Source: a bacterium (GTDB taxonomy: Bacteria > Babelota > Babeliae > Babelales > Babelaceae). Taken from it: 16,662 nt of DNA. The translations under genes and the position numbers were made by a program. The notes under the pieces were generated by a model. It had not been told where the DNA came from, ran no database searches, and saw only the letters and a list, made by a program, of their open reading frames with translations. The number at the start of each line of letters is the position of its first letter. Position 1 is the first letter of the stretch. Location: contig JAJZMR010000018.1 of the NCBI GenBank assembly GCA_021847535.1, forward strand, positions 1 to 16,662. The letters run 5' to 3'. Positions 8,183-14,207 of the stretch are shown here, in pieces.

Positions 8183-9578
8183 AGCTCTCTAAAACATCTT
8201 TATTATTCATACATGATGCATACATAATCCCATACATGAGATCAAATTGTTCCGGCGTGTAGGTAAGATTAAATGTATCAGTAAAAGTGGCGACTTGCGG
8301 GTCCCAACCATCAGCATAATTTGTAAGCGCAATAAGCGGAAAATAGATCAATGTCGGGCCCTGGTGCCCGGCAGCTGGTTTATGGACAGAACAACTTTTG
8401 GTTAACAGACTTGTATCAATAACAGGAAATAGAAAATCATGTTCACGAGCATACCTTTCTAAGTAAGATAAGGTAAGCGCAGCATCACTTGCCAATGACA
8501 GATCGACCACAATAATGATATCAATATGGCGTGTCGGATCAAGAGCTGGAACTACCGGCACATTACACAAAAAAGCCCCATCTATAAACGTTAAGGCTTT
8601 TTGGTTACAATAAGGGAAATCACAAAAATCATAGTTCCAATTAGGCAGGCTTGCCGGCAGAGGACGAACCTGACTCATTTCATCAAGTATGGTATTATGC
8701 ATAATCGTATGCATAATATCCACGATTGTTCTTTCTTCGCTTGTAAATGTCACTTGTAAATCCCGTAAAAGATCTTGTATATCACCCGACATAGCAGAGC
8801 CCCAAATCCCTTGGGCACAACTTAATGATAGAACAGGCAGATGATCAACACTCACTCCATGTTGAAAGTGGCGCCCCAACGACCACAGAGGAATCGCCGT
8901 TTGCAGATAAGAAGAACGCACCGCACATGGAGTCCACTCTACCCACTCATACCTAAGCCCCTCAGCCGACGCAACAAGCGGCGTTACACACGTATAAATT
9001 GGCAAAGGGACCTTGCCGTCAATCAAGCCAGATCGATAATTACTTATAGTGATATCAGTTAAATGTTTTTTATCCAGATTAACTAAAATTTTTTGGGCAA
9101 GCAAAACCCCCCATATATCATCAAGCGAAATCGATTGCCCAGAGACCACTTTTTTGGTCAGCTCGCGAACCATATTTTCACTTACTATATCGGTCAAAAG
9201 TCCTTTTTGTAGTTGTCTTTTCAGATACGTTGCATAAGCAGCAACAGACATACGCGATTCTAACCAACTACTGACACCCCATGTTGAACCCGAAAGCGCA
9301 CATATGCAATATATGCAATCTAAAAGAGCCAAATCATCAAGAGCTTGCATAAAACCCAATCCCCCTATCATGGCGCGCAACCCACCCCCGCTTATACAAA
9401 GCGCAATACGCGGGACCGGTAATCCTTTATTACTTTGTCGCATCTGCTCATCCCGCGCCAAGCCAAAAGAATACTCCCGGCTATTGTCGTTGCCCACGAT
9501 TACAGCCGCTTCCTGATCATAATATGCCCAACCACAGACAAACACACCGATACTCACAACAACAACGCCCAACTTCAT
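8172..9578 (-). CDS. Exported cPLA2-like (PLA2_B-type) phospholipase
   Basis: 468 residues. The N-terminus is a signal peptide or membrane anchor (hydrophobic 4-18). The rest resembles the catalytic domain of group IV cytosolic phospholipase A2 and fungal phospholipase B: oxyanion motif ISGGGLRAM (62-70), ALSGSTW (94-100) with the likely nucleophile Ser96, PLPIYTCV (191-198), WVEWTPCAV (212-220) then IPLWSLGRHF, QGIWGSAMSG (256-265), and FIDGAFLCNVP (331-341) with the likely catalytic Asp333. Such enzymes cut acyl chains from phospholipids or lysophospholipids. The family is mainly eukaryotic; with an export signal it could act on host membranes or in the periplasm. Patatin, a bacterial relative with the same Ser-Asp dyad, is the alternative, but TPCAV and IWGSA point to cPLA2. 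A GAGG sequence precedes the ATG. It is divergent from hspR. Confidence 0.82.
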   Translation of the reverse strand: MKLGVVVVSIGVFVCGWAYYDQEAAVIVGNDNSREYSFGLARDEQMRQSNKGLPVPRIALCISGGGLRAMIGGLGFMQALDDLALLDCIYCICALSGSTWGVSSWLESRMSVAAYATYLKRQLQKGLLTDIVSENMVRELTKKVVSGQSISLDDIWGVLLAQKILVNLDKKHLTDITISNYRSGLIDGKVPLPIYTCVTPLVASAEGLRYEWVEWTPCAVRSSYLQTAIPLWSLGRHFQHGVSVDHLPVLSLSCAQGIWGSAMSGDIQDLLRDLQVTFTSEERTIVDIMHTIMHNTILDEMSQVRPLPASLPNWNYDFCDFPYCNQKALTFIDGAFLCNVPVVPALDPTRHIDIIIVVDLSLASDAALTLSYLERYAREHDFLFPVIDTSLLTKSCSVHKPAAGHQGPTLIYFPLIALTNYADGWDPQVATFTDTFNLTYTPEQFDLMYGIMYASCMNNKDVLESFIH

Positions 9579-9593
9579 ACAAAACCCTCTGCT

Positions 9594-9614
9594 CTTTCAC
9601 CTACAAGACTCAAA
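9594..9614. promoter_or_regulatory. Weak HAIR-like sequence in the lipase-hspR spacer
   Basis: CTTTCAC, seven bases, then ACTCAAA: the right half matches the HspR operator half ACTCAAG in 6 of 7 positions with correct spacing, the left half in only 3 of 7. HspR usually represses its own gene, so a site here is expected, but this one is weak. Confidence 0.2.
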
Positions 9615-9663
9615 GATGCATTTTTTGCCAAATTTAGTAAACTTTATACTATATTGTAAAGCT

Positions 9664-9669
9664 TATAAT
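9664..9669 (+). promoter_or_regulatory. Candidate -10 element for the hspR operon
   Basis: TATAAT, 24 bases before the GTG start of the regulator, in a very AT-rich spacer. No good -35 element is placed 16-18 bases upstream, so either activity is weak or another promoter is used. Confidence 0.4.
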
Positions 9670-9693
9670 AAAACCCTTAAAAATAATTACAAA

Positions 9694-10122
9694 GTGAAAA
9701 AAAGAAAAGGCTACTTCTCTATATCCGCAGTCGCCCAAATGTTTGCGGTACACCAGCAAACTATTAGACTTTATGAAAAAGAGGGCCTAATAAGCCCAAA
9801 AAGATCTGAGGGGAATACGCGTCTTTTTGCAGAAGAAGATATTGAAAGGCTCGAAGAGATTATCCACCTTACCCATAATATAGGGATAAATTTGGCTGGT
9901 GTTGAGATGATTTTAAAGCTTCAAAAACAAATTAAAAAACTTCAAAAAGAGATGAATATTGCCTTTGCTGCAACGCAGAAAGAATTTGAACACGATTTAC
10001 TTGAAACGAATCTGGCACTCAAAAACCAAGCTGAAAAACTAGGTAAAATCCGCCGGTCTAGAAAAAAAGATGGTGCACAGCCTGCACAAATTTCGGAGAA
10101 CCTGGAGCAGGATGATGCATAA
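9694..10122 (+). CDS. hspR: HspR-like MerR-family transcriptional regulator
   Basis: 142 residues from the GTG start. The winged helix-turn-helix is at 9-50: SISAVAQMFAVHQQTIRLYE then GLISPKRSEGNTRLF, with the family's R-Y-E and recognition features. GINLAGVEMIL (64-74) is the signature that separates HspR from other MerR proteins. A Lys/Glu/Gln-rich coiled coil (about 70-120) follows, and no metal-binding cysteine is present. HspR represses chaperone genes such as dnaK and clpB, with DnaK as co-repressor in actinobacteria. Frames begin upstream at 9616 (ATG), but that adds 26 residues without family resemblance; the GTG lacks a clear ribosome site, so the start is uncertain. The stop overlaps the next gene, indicating an operon. 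Confidence 0.85.
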   Translation: MKKRKGYFSISAVAQMFAVHQQTIRLYEKEGLISPKRSEGNTRLFAEEDIERLEEIIHLTHNIGINLAGVEMILKLQKQIKKLQKEMNIAFAATQKEFEHDLLETNLALKNQAEKLGKIRRSRKKDGAQPAQISENLEQDDA

Positions 10123-10369
10123 ATTAAAAATTTTATGTGCGCTTAATCATATGAGCACCACATTATTCAGTATATTTGCCTATTCGGGAGGAATTTACGT
10201 AAGTACTCTTGCATTATTTTTTTCAATCATTTTAAATGAAAGTATCTATTTTTTTGCAGATAATTTTATTTTAACGACCGATGCAGGAGAAAAACTATCT
10301 AACGCGCAGTACCATTGGATATACAGGTTAGAAAAGCTTTATACTATTCACCAAAAAAAAGGATATTAA
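10112..10369 (+). CDS. Small membrane protein in the hspR operon, unknown
   Basis: 85 residues. I do not recognise it. It has a short basic N-terminus (MMHKLKILCALNHM), a hydrophobic stretch at about 17-48 that could form one long or two short transmembrane helices, and a polar C-terminal tail ending QKKGY. The tandem ATG codons at 10112 and 10115 overlap the end of hspR, and GGAG at about 10103 gives a good ribosome site, so translation is coupled to the regulator. The next gene begins 1 base after its stop. Being sandwiched in this operon suggests it is coexpressed with the stress regulator, perhaps as a membrane stress sensor or target, but that is inference only. Confidence 0.7.
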   Translation: MMHKLKILCALNHMSTTLFSIFAYSGGIYVSTLALFFSIILNESIYFFADNFILTTDAGEKLSNAQYHWIYRLEKLYTIHQKKGY

Positions 10370-10370
10370 T

Positions 10371-10829
10371 ATGGCACACAACCACGACTCAAACCAAATG
10401 AATATGTCATACGAACTTTTAATGCTCCTTCAATGGCTCCTTGAACATGAACAAGAATCGCTTAAAAAATTAATCACCAAATCCTTACATAATGGATTGC
10501 AACAGCAAGTACATGCATTTGTCAGCCAACAGGATCGGCAAGATGCGGCAATTGAACTACAGGACAGCATCATAGATTTTTTTATGTTATTAGAAAATCA
10601 AATACATACAGTTTTTAACGAAGATCAAACCCAAGAGGTCATACAAAGGGATATGCTCCCTGCACTTAAAATGGTCGACGCCCGAAGCTATTCTCATGGA
10701 GCCTTAGAAACAAGTATCGCCAAGGCAGAAGCCGCCTTTTGCAAAAAGACCATCAGTTCTCCCAAGGAAATCTTATGCAAGGAGCTACTTAAGCGATGGA
10801 AACCCCATAAAAAGCTTCTTTATCATTAA
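10371..10829 (+). CDS. Unknown helical protein, third gene of the hspR operon
   Basis: 152 residues without signal peptide or membrane segment. The sequence is almost entirely predicted-helix-like: amphipathic stretches rich in Leu, Gln, Glu and Lys (about 14-45, 56-100 and 113-145). I see no catalytic motif. The N-terminus MAHNHDSNQMNM is polar and His/Asn-rich. AAAAGGA precedes the ATG at good spacing, and the gene begins 1 base after its neighbour, so it belongs to the hspR transcript; an intrinsic terminator follows 29 bases later. It could be a small helical bundle protein or a chaperone-associated adaptor, but I have no support for a function. Confidence 0.75.
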   Translation: MAHNHDSNQMNMSYELLMLLQWLLEHEQESLKKLITKSLHNGLQQQVHAFVSQQDRQDAAIELQDSIIDFFMLLENQIHTVFNEDQTQEVIQRDMLPALKMVDARSYSHGALETSIAKAEAAFCKKTISSPKEILCKELLKRWKPHKKLLYH

Positions 10830-10857
10830 CAAATTTCATTTTTTTTCGATAATAATG

Positions 10858-10886
10858 AGGCGGCAACCATGAAAAGCCGCCTTTTT
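10858..10886 (+). terminator. Intrinsic terminator of the hspR operon
   Basis: AGGCGGC (10858-10864) pairs with GCCGCCT (10876-10882) across an 11-base loop, followed by TTTT. The GC-rich stem stands out in an AT-rich context. Confidence 0.85.
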
Positions 10887-11027
10887 ATTACAAATAAGAA
10901 AAAACCATTGAGTTTTTAGCTGATATCCTGATAGTATGAAGATAGTTATAGTAACAAAGGAAAATAATGAGAGTTTGAACTGTTGCTATTTTCGAGTAAT
11001 TGATGTAAAACTTAATAATGTGGTTAA

Positions 11028-11062
11028 TTTAGGTATGCCACAAAGTCGACAAAATACCTAAA
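11028..11062 (+). promoter_or_regulatory. Leader hairpin before the Cys/His-rich protein gene
   Basis: TTTAGGTAT (11028-11036) pairs with ATACCTAAA (11054-11062) across a 17-base loop, ending two bases from the AAAAAGGAG ribosome site. It could affect translation initiation or mRNA stability. A -10/-35 pair further upstream (TTGAGT 10908, TAGTAT 10932) is only a weak promoter candidate. Confidence 0.5.
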
Positions 11063-11075
11063 AAAAGGAGTTTTT

Positions 11076-11693
11076 ATGAATAAATTATTACTTTCATTAC
11101 TGGCGCTTGTTACGCTTGCAACAGCGATAACCAGTACTGTCCATGCCTACGATGTGGCTAAAAAACCATCTAAAACAGCATCTAAAACAGAAGGTTCACA
11201 CGTCTGCAGCACCTGTCACAAACCGGTATGTCGCGAAAAAAAAGAGAAAGGCCACAAAGATCACCACTGCAACTGTGCACATGAGGTCTGCGTCAAAGAA
11301 GTTAAAGCTGTAGAACATGCTCCTATGATCAAAGAACAAGTAAGCGAGGATGTGTGTCCTGAAAAAACTGAAGCACGCACAGATAAACATGGTAACCTTG
11401 AATGTATTGAATACCGTGCAGAAGAAGTTAAACACAAACCAATCTGCAACAAAATGGACAAATGGACCTGCCCTCCAGGGTACACCGAAGAACCGATGAC
11501 CCCAGGCCATCGAATTGACCGCGTACATGACAACCGTCACACTGCCTATGAAAAAGGTGGTGCAAGAAAACGTAACGCTTCAACAACAGCCGGTTCAGCA
11601 AAACGAGAAGGCAAAAAGGCTAATAAAAGAATGCAATCTACGGAAGCCAACCAAGCTACCGATATAGCCGCCGCAAACGATGACATGGACTAA
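11076..11693 (+). CDS. Secreted Cys/His-rich protein, unknown
   Basis: 205 residues with a clear signal peptide: basic start, hydrophobic core at 4-18, cleavage likely after VHA (24). The mature protein has ten Cys (44, 47, 52, 65, 67, 72, 94, 110, 124, 132) and many His. TCHKPVC (46-52) and NCAHEVC (66-72) look like a tandem duplicate. This could be metal binding or a disulphide-bonded fold; the even Cys number fits disulphides. The C-terminal third is basic and low complexity (Lys/Arg/Ala/Thr). The ribosome site AAAAAGGAG is strong, and a hairpin precedes it and a strong terminator follows, so it is a stand-alone unit that is probably well expressed. I do not recognise the family. Confidence 0.8.
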   Translation: MNKLLLSLLALVTLATAITSTVHAYDVAKKPSKTASKTEGSHVCSTCHKPVCREKKEKGHKDHHCNCAHEVCVKEVKAVEHAPMIKEQVSEDVCPEKTEARTDKHGNLECIEYRAEEVKHKPICNKMDKWTCPPGYTEEPMTPGHRIDRVHDNRHTAYEKGGARKRNASTTAGSAKREGKKANKRMQSTEANQATDIAAANDDMD

Positions 11694-11713
11694 GCTCCAT
11701 TCACGGATAATAT

Positions 11714-11752
11714 AAAAAAAAGAGTCTCTGAGAAATCAGAGACTCTTTTTTT
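11714..11752. terminator. Strong bidirectional intrinsic terminator
   Basis: AGAGTCTCTGA (11721-11731) pairs with TCAGAGACTCT (11736-11746) around a GAAA tetraloop, with seven A before and a T tract after. Works for the secreted protein gene at 11076-11693 and could insulate in both directions. Confidence 0.93.
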
Positions 11753-11827
11753 ACTACACCCCTTTTTATAAAAAACGTTCTTATATCCAACAAAAATGTC
11801 CTCTTTCTTTTGCTTTTTAAATTATAA

Positions 11828-11857
11828 TTGCAAATTTAAAAAACGTTTGGCTACACT
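11828..11857 (+). promoter_or_regulatory. Candidate promoter for the 46-residue exported peptide
   Basis: TTGCAA (11828-11833), an 18-base spacer and TACACT (11852-11857), about 65 bases before the ATG. Each box matches the consensus in four of six positions. Confidence 0.35.
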
Positions 11858-11922
11858 GATAAAGGGAAATAAAAAATAAAAACATGCTCATCTATGAATG
11901 AGGGAATCGGAAGGGGACTATT

Positions 11923-12063
11923 ATGAAAATTCAAATTTTATTCATGTTTTTTATATGTGTAGGTTGTAATATTTATCTAAATAAATGTATGAGCGCAAAA
12001 AAGAGTGCCCGCTCATTTTCCATGCATCATGTACTCCCCAAGCTTCCGCTCAGACCACGTTAA
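11923..12063 (+). CDS. Small exported peptide (46 residues), unknown
   Basis: A short frame with a good AAGGGG ribosome site seven bases before its ATG. The peptide starts MKIQILFMFFICVGC: one basic residue followed by a hydrophobic core (4-13), then Cys12, Cys15 and Cys22, so it looks like a signal peptide with possible cleavage after MSA (25) or lipid attachment at Cys15 (VGC). The remaining part, from about residue 26, is basic and rich in Ser, Pro, Leu and Arg. It ends two bases before the end of the convergent maf gene. It might be a secreted peptide, a small lipoprotein, or the remnant of a larger gene. I do not recognise a family. Confidence 0.55.
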   Translation: MKIQILFMFFICVGCNIYLNKCMSAKKSARSFSMHHVLPKLPLRPR

Positions 12064-12065
12064 AA

Positions 12066-12680
12066 CTATTCGTAAAACCCTAAGCTCTTCAAGTCCTGCA
12101 TAAGTTCATATAAAGGTAGTCCTATAATAGATGAATAGGACCCTTGAACCTCTTTAACAAACGGTGCACCAAAGCCGTCGATTGTTATTGAACCGGCACA
12201 CTGCAACGCCCCCGCTTTGGTTATGTATGCATCAATTTCATGATCGGCGATCGAAAAATAAAGGCTCGAAACCACTGTTTTGGTCACTCTTTGATCTATT
12301 ATCCAACAATCATCCATCCGTTTTTTGCGATCAAGATAATAACTTGTTGCAACACGCATCCATTGATTTCGTTGATTTTTTATCTGATTAATAGCATCAA
12401 CTCTATCACGAGGCTTTCCATAAATACGACCCTGCCCATCCTGCCCAAGCGTATCTGCTGTTACAACCCAAAGTGTTGTATCCCATTGCGGCAAATAAGA
12501 ACAGTCAAGTGATTCCATTTTATGCAACGCTATCGAATCAACCAACTGTTCAAGCGGCAAGGTCCAATCGCAAGCCTGTTCGTCGGCAGATTGTGGAAAG
12601 ACCTGAAATGGGATGTCCAGCTGTTCAATAAGATATTTGCGAGAAGATGATTGTGAAGCAAGATAAAGCACTTTATTCAT
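12066..12680 (-). CDS. maf: Maf-like nucleotide pyrophosphatase
   Basis: 204 residues. Maf proteins hydrolyse non-canonical or modified nucleoside triphosphates (dTTP/UTP/m7GTP type, depending on subfamily) and are also linked to septum inhibition. Seen: LASQSSSRKYLI near the N-terminus (7-18) with the first phosphate-binding signature, VVTADT (72-77), YGKPRD (87-92), and near the end QGSYSSIIGLPLYEL, where the family shows G(D/S)Y and GLPL. The usual SPRR is SSSRK here, so the subtype is not obvious. Two ATGs are possible; Met at 12680 fits the family start, the upstream one at 12713 adds MRQQSCIYSQH. Neither has a good ribosome site. Divergent from the hibernation factor gene. Confidence 0.9.
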   Translation of the reverse strand: MNKVLYLASQSSSRKYLIEQLDIPFQVFPQSADEQACDWTLPLEQLVDSIALHKMESLDCSYLPQWDTTLWVVTADTLGQDGQGRIYGKPRDRVDAINQIKNQRNQWMRVATSYYLDRKKRMDDCWIIDQRVTKTVVSSLYFSIADHEIDAYITKAGALQCAGSITIDGFGAPFVKEVQGSYSSIIGLPLYELMQDLKSLGFYE

Positions 12681-12723
12681 ATGCTGAGAGTATATACAAG
12701 ATTGTTGCCTCATTCAAGTTTTC

Positions 12724-12753
12724 TTGAACATCACCCTGCTTAAGAGATATTAT
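12724..12753 (+). promoter_or_regulatory. Candidate promoter for the hibernation factor gene
   Basis: TTGAAC (12724-12729), an 18-base spacer and TATTAT (12748-12753), about 48 bases before the ATG. A short palindrome TTCAAG-TTTT-CTTGAA overlaps the -35 box (12713-12728) and may be an operator. Confidence 0.45.
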
Positions 12754-12800
12754 AAGAGCGATACCGTAAGACTCACATCTACCTCTACCAAAGGAACACT

Positions 12801-13163
12801 ATGCAGATTTCATACACTTATTTAATCGTCGATAAAAACCCACACCTTGAAGAACACGCAGCCCAAGAATTAAAAAAAATTGCCCGCTTTATTCATGATG
12901 AAAACTACCCCTCAACCATCGATATTATATTCAATCAAGAGGGCCATGGAACACATTTTTATAGCGTCGAACTTAAAGCACGCCTACCGTTGACTCACAT
13001 TGTTGTCACACATAAGGATAATGACATCTACCGGGCAACAACGAAAGCGGTTGATCTTTTAATAGATGAAATGCATAAACAAAAGGATCGCATTATAAGC
13101 AAACGCAAAGAGGGCGTGGGGGAAACCGAGGACCGCAGCAACAAAAAAAAATTCCAACAATAA
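12801..13163 (+). CDS. hpf: Ribosome hibernation promoting factor (short, S30AE domain)
   Basis: 120 residues with the single S30AE domain, without the C-terminal dimerisation domain of long HPF. These proteins bind the decoding centre of idle 30S subunits and block or protect them in stationary phase. Seen: IDIIFNQEGHGTHFYSVELK (about 40-59) as the second and third strands, then HIVVTHKDNDIYRATTKAVD (about 70-89) and LLIDEMHKQKDRI (about 90-102), the family's DMY-type helix with Lys-rich end. A Lys/Arg-rich tail of about 20 residues follows. A GGAA sequence precedes the ATG. It is alone on its strand here and ends 9 bases before the stop of the next minus-strand gene. Confidence 0.85.
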   Translation: MQISYTYLIVDKNPHLEEHAAQELKKIARFIHDENYPSTIDIIFNQEGHGTHFYSVELKARLPLTHIVVTHKDNDIYRATTKAVDLLIDEMHKQKDRIISKRKEGVGETEDRSNKKKFQQ

Positions 13164-13172
13164 AAAAATTGG

Positions 13173-13589
13173 TTACCGCCGCGTCGCCGTCCCGGTAATC
13201 AGACTACTTGTTCCCAAGCTTGGGGCAATAAATTCAAGCTGCCCAAGAGTCTCAAGAATAATGCCTATATAAGTAAGAGCCGTTTCTGGGGTAATCCGGG
13301 GGTGGGCAACCAACAGTTGCATTGCCTCCTGTAGCCCTTGGCTTATAAGTTCAACATCAAAGGTAACCACACCATTACTAAGATCTTGTACAATCAGACT
13401 AAGAGGCGATGTCGCATGTAATGTGTTTATCCCCGAAACAATATCTTGTAAAATAGCTGCAATATTTGGGCTTATGGTATACGTGTGCGTAGTGGCCGTT
13501 TGAAGTCCTCCCTGCATGTGCTGGAGGGCATTTGCACAATACAAGCTTCCTATCGAGGCTATCACGAAAAAAATGTTTTTTATATACAT
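13173..13589 (-). CDS. Secreted protein, unknown
   Basis: 138 residues. A signal peptide is evident: basic start MYIKN, hydrophobic core 6-17, likely cleavage after CANA (18-21). The mature part is Leu, Thr, Ser and Ile rich, with predicted helices and no Cys beyond the signal. It starts with a strong AAGGAG ribosome site and ends in TGTATRR. I do not recognise the family. Convergent with hpf, separated by 9 bases, and no terminator is obvious between them apart from a small TTACCG/CGGTAA inverted repeat (13173-13199) inside its own 3' end. Confidence 0.75.
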   Translation of the reverse strand: MYIKNIFFVIASIGSLYCANALQHMQGGLQTATTHTYTISPNIAAILQDIVSGINTLHATSPLSLIVQDLSNGVVTFDVELISQGLQEAMQLLVAHPRITPETALTYIGIILETLGQLEFIAPSLGTSSLITGTATRR

Positions 13590-13697
13590 ATTACTTCTCC
13601 TTATAGATTTTCCTGCGTACGTTTTGCACGCAGATCATAACAAACAGGATCAGATCTGTCTAGCCAGACCCAAATGCCCCAATCGCTAATGATCCTA

Positions 13698-13725
13698 TTG
13701 ACAAATTGAACTTTATTTTCATACC
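13698..13725 (+). promoter_or_regulatory. Candidate promoter before the short leader ORF
   Basis: TTGACA (13698-13703), a 16-base spacer and CATACC (13720-13725). The -35 box is perfect, the -10 box weak (ATA shared with TATAAT). About 27 bases downstream lies the ribosome site and ATG at 13753. Confidence 0.45.
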
Positions 13726-13752
13726 TCGAGATATATAAGGGGAGGAATAATT

Positions 13753-14114
13753 ATGAAAAAAGCTTTATGAGGGATCCCCGGACAGCATTAATAAAAGCTG
13801 GCAAAAGTCTTACGATAGATACGGGGGTATCGCTCCCCTCATCATTTACCATTATGAATGAATCAATCGCACGAAATGATGGAGCTCCAAATAAGTTCAT
13901 GCATAAGTGCAAAACAATACGCGATCTTTTAATCAACAAAACAATATACATACCTGGTCATGGAGAGATACTTCCAGAAAACCTTACCTATAAGTTCAAT
14001 AGTACATTAGGCAACTGCTTTGATAAAAAAGTAGAAATTTGGCGTGACGACAAACTCAATGATGATACTGAGGTTGTCAGGAGAACATTTATAGTCAAAC
14101 AAATAACAAGATAA
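13753..14114 (+). CDS. Unknown 115-residue protein preceded by a five-codon ORF (possible frameshift)
   Basis: The best ribosome site (GGGGAGG, 13739-13745) precedes ATG at 13753, but that frame reads MKKAL and stops at TGA (13768-13770), which overlaps the next ATG (13767) as ATGA. From 13767 an open frame of 115 residues follows, without ribosome site of its own. Either the short ORF couples translation to the main frame, or a one-base deletion in the AAAAAA run (13756-13761) has split the gene: adding one A would fuse MKKSF to the main frame. The 115 residues show no signal peptide and no motif I know; they contain GKSLTIDTGVS and IYIPGHGEILPENL. The 3' end has a weak AT-rich hairpin over its stop (AAGATAA/TTATCTT, 14108-14134) and six T. 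Confidence 0.55.
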
Positions 14115-14138
14115 TTTTTTTTGAATTTTATCTTTTTT
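14108..14138 (+). terminator. Weak AT-rich terminator-like hairpin
   Basis: AAGATAA (14108-14114), overlapping the stop codon, pairs with TTATCTT (14128-14134), followed by more T. The stem has a single GC pair, so it is a poor terminator by itself. Confidence 0.35.
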
Positions 14139-14148
14139 ATAATTCCTC

Positions 14149-14162
14149 TATACTATAGTATA
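14149..14162. promoter_or_regulatory. 14-base perfect palindrome upstream of the decarboxylase gene
   Basis: TATACTATAGTATA reads the same on both strands and lies 45-60 bases before the ATG. It contains TATACT, a possible -10 element, so it could be a promoter overlapped by an operator. AT-rich, so chance is possible. Confidence 0.3.
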
Positions 14163-14207
14163 TATACGCTAAATAAATTTCATTTCTTTTTTTAATTAAT
14201 CATACAT

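Noticed and set aside
9616..9693. 26-residue N-terminal extension of the HspR-like regulator
   Set aside because: The extra residues do not resemble the family, and the stretch contains the candidate -10 element.
10936..11061. 41-codon frame before the Cys/His-rich protein gene
   Set aside because: No ribosome site, its start overlaps a possible -10 box, its end overlaps the leader hairpin, and the peptide lacks any signal or motif. A regulatory leader role cannot be excluded.
11196..11540. Long minus-strand frames opposite the Cys/His-rich gene
   Set aside because: They are shadows of the coding strand, Phe/Val/Cys-rich by mirror of Lys/Asp/Thr codons, without ribosome site; the plus-strand gene has signal peptide, ribosome site and terminator.
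13173..13199. Small inverted repeat as terminator between hpf and the secreted unknown
   Set aside because: Only about 6-8 pairs, no T tract after it in either direction, and it lies within the coding sequence of the minus-strand gene.
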